Of a stretch of DNA of 8,682 bases, positions 5,878 to 8,682 are shown piece by piece. The stretch lies in NCBI GenBank assembly GCA_958422985.1, contig CATZPY010000036.1, positions 1-8,682 of the forward strand, in the 5' to 3' direction. The translations under genes and the position numbers were made by a program. The notes under the pieces were generated by a model. The model ran no database searches. It saw only the letters and a program-made list of their open reading frames with translations, and was not told the origin of the DNA. Position 1 is the stretch's first letter. Each line of letters starts with the position of its first letter. This DNA is from an uncultured Clostridium sp. (lineage in GTDB: Bacteria; Bacillota; Clostridia; TANB77; CAG-508).

Positions 5878-6747
5878 ATGAAATATCAAGAATTTTTATT
5901 GGAACATTATGATTCTTTTAACTTAAAAGATATATTTGAATGTGGTCAATGTTTTAGATGGAATGAAGAAGATGATGGAAGTTATACAGGAATATTTTCT
6001 AATAATGTAATGAATGTAAAAAGAATAGATAATGGTATATTTTTTAAAGGTATATGCGAGGATGATATTGTTAATACAGTAATAGATTATTTCGATTTAG
6101 AAAGAGATTATGAACAAATAAAAAGCATTTTGTCAAAAGTAGATCAGAACATGGAAGAAAGCATAAAATATGGAGAAGGAATTAGAATAGTAAATCAGGA
6201 TCTATGGGAAACTATTATTTCATTTATAATTTCTGCTAATAATAATATCCCACGAATTAAAGGAATTATAGAACGTTTATCTAAAAAATATGGAAGGAAA
6301 ATAGAGTTTAATAATAAAGAATATTATACTTTTCCAACAGCAGAAGAGTTAAAAGATGTTTCAGTAGAGGAGTATAGGGATTTAGGACTAGGCTTTAGAG
6401 ATATTAGGTTATATGAAACAACTAATATGATTTTAAACAAAGAAATTGATATTTCAAACTTGCATAAAATAAAAGATACTAACAAAGTAAGAGATGAGCT
6501 TTTAAAACTTTCTGGAGTAGGCCCAAAAGTTGCAGATTGTATTTTACTATTTTCCACATTAAAAAGATTTGATGTTTTTCCAATAGATGTATGGGTAAGA
6601 AGAGTTATGAATGATTTATATATTCACAAAGAAGATGAAAAAAGCATAGATAAAAAAGAAATATTAAATTTGGCACAAGAAAAGTTTGGAAATTTGGAAG
6701 GAATAGCACAACAATATTTATTTTATTGGAGAAGAGAACTAGGATAA
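5878..6747 (+). CDS. ogg: 8-oxoguanine DNA glycosylase/AP lyase, Ogg type
   Basis: Ogg enzymes excise 8-oxoguanine paired with cytosine and nick the backbone through a lysine Schiff base, starting base excision repair. The 289-residue product has the N-terminal OGG domain with FECGQCFRWNE (20-30), the ISANNNIPRI segment (118-127) and a helix-hairpin-helix with LSGVGPKVADC (211-221). Catalytic Lys217 lies in GPKVADC and catalytic Asp237 in the following FPIDVWVRRVM. This matches the HhH-GPD superfamily arrangement, and the size is close to the known Clostridium acetobutylicum Ogg. AGGAGG (5867-5872) lies 5 bases before the ATG and overlaps the upstream stop. The gene is last in its unit; its final codons form the 5' arm of the terminator. 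A broader DNA-3-methyladenine glycosylase label is the main alternative, but the Lys and Asp pair favours Ogg. Confidence 0.93.
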   Translation: MKYQEFLLEHYDSFNLKDIFECGQCFRWNEEDDGSYTGIFSNNVMNVKRIDNGIFFKGICEDDIVNTVIDYFDLERDYEQIKSILSKVDQNMEESIKYGEGIRIVNQDLWETIISFIISANNNIPRIKGIIERLSKKYGRKIEFNNKEYYTFPTAEELKDVSVEEYRDLGLGFRDIRLYETTNMILNKEIDISNLHKIKDTNKVRDELLKLSGVGPKVADCILLFSTLKRFDVFPIDVWVRRVMNDLYIHKEDEKSIDKKEILNLAQEKFGNLEGIAQQYLFYWRRELG

Positions 6748-6759
6748 GTTCTCTTTTTT
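6733..6759 (+). terminator. Intrinsic terminator overlapping the end of ogg
   Basis: AGAGAACT (6733-6740), still inside the coding sequence, pairs with AGTTCTCT (6747-6754) around a 6-base loop that contains most of the stop codon. A run of six T (6754-6759) follows. A translating ribosome at the stop would cover the hairpin, so termination may depend on ribosome release. Confidence 0.85.
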
Positions 6760-6762
6760 GTA

Positions 6763-6802
6763 TAGTACAAAAGTTCTCCTAGTAGGAGAACTTTCTGTAC
6801 TA
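6763..6802. repeat. Palindromic intergenic repeat, copy 2
   Basis: This is the counterpart of 296-335 (34 of 40 positions identical). The inner arms AAAGTTCTCCT (6770-6780) and AGGAGAACTTT (6784-6794) pair perfectly. The outer arms TAGTACA (6763-6769) and TGTACTA (6796-6802) add 7 bp, leaving one bulged C. The pairing is stronger than in copy 1. It begins 3 bases after the T-run and G of the ogg terminator and overlaps the start of the next repeat. Confidence 0.75.
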
Positions 6803-6868
6803 GAGAATTATGGTTTATACTAGATTTTCTTAGAATTTGCATTTGTCAGAAAATCTTAGATAGGCTTT
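6799..6868. repeat. Dispersed intergenic repeat of second type, copy 2
   Basis: This is the counterpart of 1848-1917 (about 54 of 70 positions identical, no gaps). It contains the hairpin AGATTTTCT (6822-6830) with AGAAAATCT (6848-6856), a perfect 9 bp, with loop TAGAATTTGC and 7 more bases. Unlike copy 1 it is joined to a palindromic repeat on its left side, so the two modules form a composite here. Confidence 0.6.
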
Positions 6869-6958
6869 TAAATATAAATAGTAAAAGAAAGAAAAAAGTC
6901 GAAAAATGGAGAAAAAAAGAGATAAACTAAAATAATAACACAAAATAAAGAAATAGTA

Positions 6959-6987
6959 TTTACAAATGGTAAAATTTGTGGTATATA
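6959..6987 (+). promoter_or_regulatory. Possible promoter for yifB with extended -10
   Basis: TTTACA (6959-6964), 17 bases, then TATATA (6982-6987) preceded by TGG, an extended -10 motif. A perfect TATAAT (6986-6991) overlaps and may act instead. Transcription would start near 6994-6998, within the left arm of the inverted repeat, giving a leader of about 190 bases before the yifB start codon. Confidence 0.5.
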
Positions 6988-6990
6988 TAA

Positions 6991-7166
6991 TACAGATTTA
7001 TTCTAAATCGTTTTTTATCAATAACTAATTTCAAAATAATTTATAATCTGAATAAAACCCTTAGTAAAAAAGTTAATAAAATTTAGGAGGTGGTGTGCTT
7101 TTTCCTATAAATAAATAACTCCAATTTATTATACATGTCTATTTTACGGTTTAGAATAAATCTATA
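6991..7166. repeat. 21-bp inverted repeat bracketing 134 bases in the yifB leader
   Basis: Left arm 6991-7011 (core AGATTTATTCTAAA) and right arm 7146-7166 (core TTTAGAATAAATCT) are reverse complements at 19 of 21 positions. As RNA one of the two exceptions is a U-G pair and the other is C-A. The arms enclose 7012-7145. This could be the closing stem of a structured 5' leader, the ends of a small non-autonomous mobile element, or recombination sites around an invertible segment. The sequence alone does not decide between them. Confidence 0.7.
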
Positions 7167-7187
7167 ATTTTAAATAGGAGAATAAAA

Positions 7188-8682
7188 TTGTTATCAATAG
7201 TAAATACAATTGCACTAAATGGTATAGAAGGTACAATAGTAGAAGCACAAGTAGATTTGTCAGCAGGAATACCACATTGGGATATGGTAGGAATGTTAGG
7301 TACCAGTATAAAAGAATCTAAAGAAAGAATAAGTGTTGCAATTAAAAATAGTGGGATAAAATTAGTTGGGAAAAAGATAAGCGTAAACTTAGCACCAGCA
7401 GAAATAAGAAAAGAAGGATCATCATTCGATTTAGCAATAGCAGTTGGAATACTTATTAATTTAGGAATAATAAAAAAAGACGTAATTAAATCTTCCATTT
7501 TTATAGGGGAAATATCATATAATGGAAATATAAACTACACAAAGGGAATATTACCTATGTGCTTAACTGCTAAAAGAAATAAATTTAAAAGAGTATATAT
7601 ACCAAATTCAAATATAAAAGAAGCTAAAATAGTAGAAAGTTTAGAAATTGTCGGTGTTAATTCATTAAAAGATTTAATCATAAAAATTAATTCTAATTTT
7701 CCAGTAGAAAAAAATATTAGTAAAATAGAAGAATATTCAGAAGAATACGATATGGATTTTTCAGAAATATATGGTCAAGAGAAGGCTAAAAGAGCACTCG
7801 AAATTGTGGCTGCAGGAAATCATAATTGTATATTAATAGGTGAACCAGGTGTAGGGAAAACCATGCTTGCAAAAAGGTTAATAACAATATTTCCAAAACT
7901 TAATTACGATGAAATTTTAGAAATAACTAAAGTTAATAGTATATTAGGTTTAATAAAAAATGATGAAATTATAAATAAAAGACCATTTGTAGAAGTAAAT
8001 CCTAATATTACTCTCGCCTCTTTTATAGGTGGAGGCAGAAATCCGTTGCCAGGAGCAATAACATTAGCAAATTTAGGAATACTTTTTATGGATGAATTTG
8101 CTGAATTTGATAGTAGAAAATTAGAAATGTTAAGGACAATTTTAGATTTGCATACTATTAAGTTAGATAGAGTTAAAAGCTCTGTAGAATATCCTTGTAA
8201 ATTTATTTTAATAGCTGCGATGAACCCATGTCCATGTGGATATTTTGGAAGTAAAGATAAAGAATGTACTTGCTCGGAAAGTAAAAGGAAAAAATATTTG
8301 TCTAAAATAAGTGGACCTATCATAGATAGAATAGATATTCAGCTAAATGTTTCTAATATTAAGTACTCTGAAATAAATACTAATACAAAAATAGAAAAAA
8401 GTGAAGATATTAGGAAAAGAGTAGAAGTAGCTAGGAAAATTCAAAAAGAAAGATTTAAAAACGAATTAATAAGAACAAATTCGGAGATGAGTTCTAAACA
8501 AATAAATGAACATTGTATCTTGGATATAGAAGGTAAAAAATTATTAGAAAGATTATATGCTAAATATAGTTTTAATATAAGAACATATAATAACATATTA
8601 AAAATTTCCAGAACGATTGCAGATTTAGATAATAAAGAAAAAATAGATATTTCTTGTATTGCAGAAGCAGTGCAATATAAAG
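7188..8682 (+). CDS. yifB: YifB/ComM family Mg-chelatase-like AAA+ ATPase (3' end outside window)
   Basis: ComM, the proteobacterial member, is a hexameric helicase acting in branch migration during natural transformation; the role in Firmicutes is less clear. 498 codons are present, and only the last few are missing judged by family length. The N-terminal Lon-S5-like domain shows GIEGTIVEAQVDLSAGIP and SVNLAPAEIRKEGSSFDLAI (near residues 12-30 and 66-85). The AAA+ core has Walker A GEPGVGKT, IGGGRNPLPGAI, Walker B GILFMDEFAEF and the NPCPCG...CTC cysteine cluster followed by ISGPIIDRIDIQL. The C-terminal helical domain ends RTYNNILKISRTIADLD and IAEAVQYK. TTG 7188 is chosen because TAGGAG (7175-7180) is 7 bases upstream, homology begins there, and TAG at 7152 closes the frame. 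The usual HHT of the RPFRSPHHT motif reads VNPN here, an unusual change. Confidence 0.96.
   Translation, partial: MLSIVNTIALNGIEGTIVEAQVDLSAGIPHWDMVGMLGTSIKESKERISVAIKNSGIKLVGKKISVNLAPAEIRKEGSSFDLAIAVGILINLGIIKKDVIKSSIFIGEISYNGNINYTKGILPMCLTAKRNKFKRVYIPNSNIKEAKIVESLEIVGVNSLKDLIIKINSNFPVEKNISKIEEYSEEYDMDFSEIYGQEKAKRALEIVAAGNHNCILIGEPGVGKTMLAKRLITIFPKLNYDEILEITKVNSILGLIKNDEIINKRPFVEVNPNITLASFIGGGRNPLPGAITLANLGILFMDEFAEFDSRKLEMLRTILDLHTIKLDRVKSSVEYPCKFILIAAMNPCPCGYFGSKDKECTCSESKRKKYLSKISGPIIDRIDIQLNVSNIKYSEINTNTKIEKSEDIRKRVEVARKIQKERFKNELIRTNSEMSSKQINEHCILDIEGKKLLERLYAKYSFNIRTYNNILKISRTIADLDNKEKIDISCIAEAVQYK

Larger units (their letters stand above)
6748..7187 (+). other. 440-base gene-free region between ogg and yifB
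   Basis: In order this gap holds the ogg terminator tail, palindromic repeat copy 2 (6763-6802), repeat of second type copy 2 (6799-6868), an A-rich stretch with no signal I can name (about 6870-6955), a possible promoter (6959-6987), and a leader bracketed by a long inverted repeat (6991-7166). Inside the leader, at 7084-7097, is a strong ribosome-binding-like AGGAGGTGG with no sizeable ORF behind it. The yifB ribosome binding site TAGGAG is at 7175-7180. I see no tRNA or rRNA and no known riboswitch. Confidence 0.7.

Noticed and set aside
7133..7165. Ten-codon ATG frame before yifB
   Set aside because: No ribosome binding site upstream and its end lies in the inverted-repeat arm; nothing supports translation.
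6991..7187. Known riboswitch or T-box in the yifB leader
   Set aside because: I could not identify any conserved core motif of a known class; only the closing inverted repeat is seen.
7151..8323. Minus-strand open frames at 7151-7498 and 7904-8323
   Set aside because: Both lie opposite the conserved yifB coding sequence and have no start signals or recognisable motifs.
1..8682. CRISPR array, tRNA or rRNA genes, transposase or phage genes
   Set aside because: No regularly spaced direct repeats, cloverleaf-like segments, rRNA stretches or transposase motifs were seen on either strand.

Overview
The window is AT-rich (by eye roughly 30% GC). Every gene I support lies on the + strand. EF-Tu, PlsX, AcpP, RNase III, a YitT/DUF2179 membrane protein, a bacterial Ogg and a YifB-type ATPase, all with strong AGGAGG-like ribosome binding sites and U-tract terminators, point to a low-GC Gram-positive of the Clostridia type. 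A chromosomal housekeeping region is likely; no phage or insertion-sequence genes are seen.

Layout. Positions 1-245 are the 3' end of tuf, closed by a terminator and followed by a palindromic repeat. plsX (416-1456) and acpP (1527-1766) form a lipid-synthesis pair; acpP also has its own likely promoter, whose -35 box contains the plsX stop codon. After a very long terminator hairpin and a second kind of repeat come two unrecognised, charged, helix-rich genes with their own promoter: a 56-residue ORF (2019-2189) and a 349-residue coiled-coil protein (2202-3251). A promoter at 3304-3331 starts the next unit: rnc (3355-4023), a radical-SAM-like protein that has lost its iron-sulfur cysteines (4038-4988), a YitT-family membrane protein (5035-5868) and an Ogg-type DNA glycosylase (5878-6747). 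A terminator overlapping the glycosylase stop codon closes the unit. The 440-base gap that follows holds a composite repeat and a long leader with a near-perfect 21-bp inverted repeat in front of yifB (7188 to window end, TTG start, only its last residues missing).

How the genes relate. plsX and acpP supply acyl-phosphate and acyl carrier for phospholipid synthesis. In many Clostridia plsX-acpP-rnc is followed by a radical SAM gene and then smc/ftsY. Here that order is recognisable, but two lineage-specific genes sit between acpP and rnc, and yitT and ogg stand where smc would be expected.

Most interesting points: (1) the radical-SAM-family pseudoenzyme with an intact reading frame; (2) dispersed intergenic hairpins, one pair with a compensatory C-G to G-C exchange; (3) the long-range inverted repeat bracketing 134 bases in the yifB leader, which could be a closing stem, an invertible segment or a small mobile element; (4) the unrecognised two-gene coiled-coil unit.
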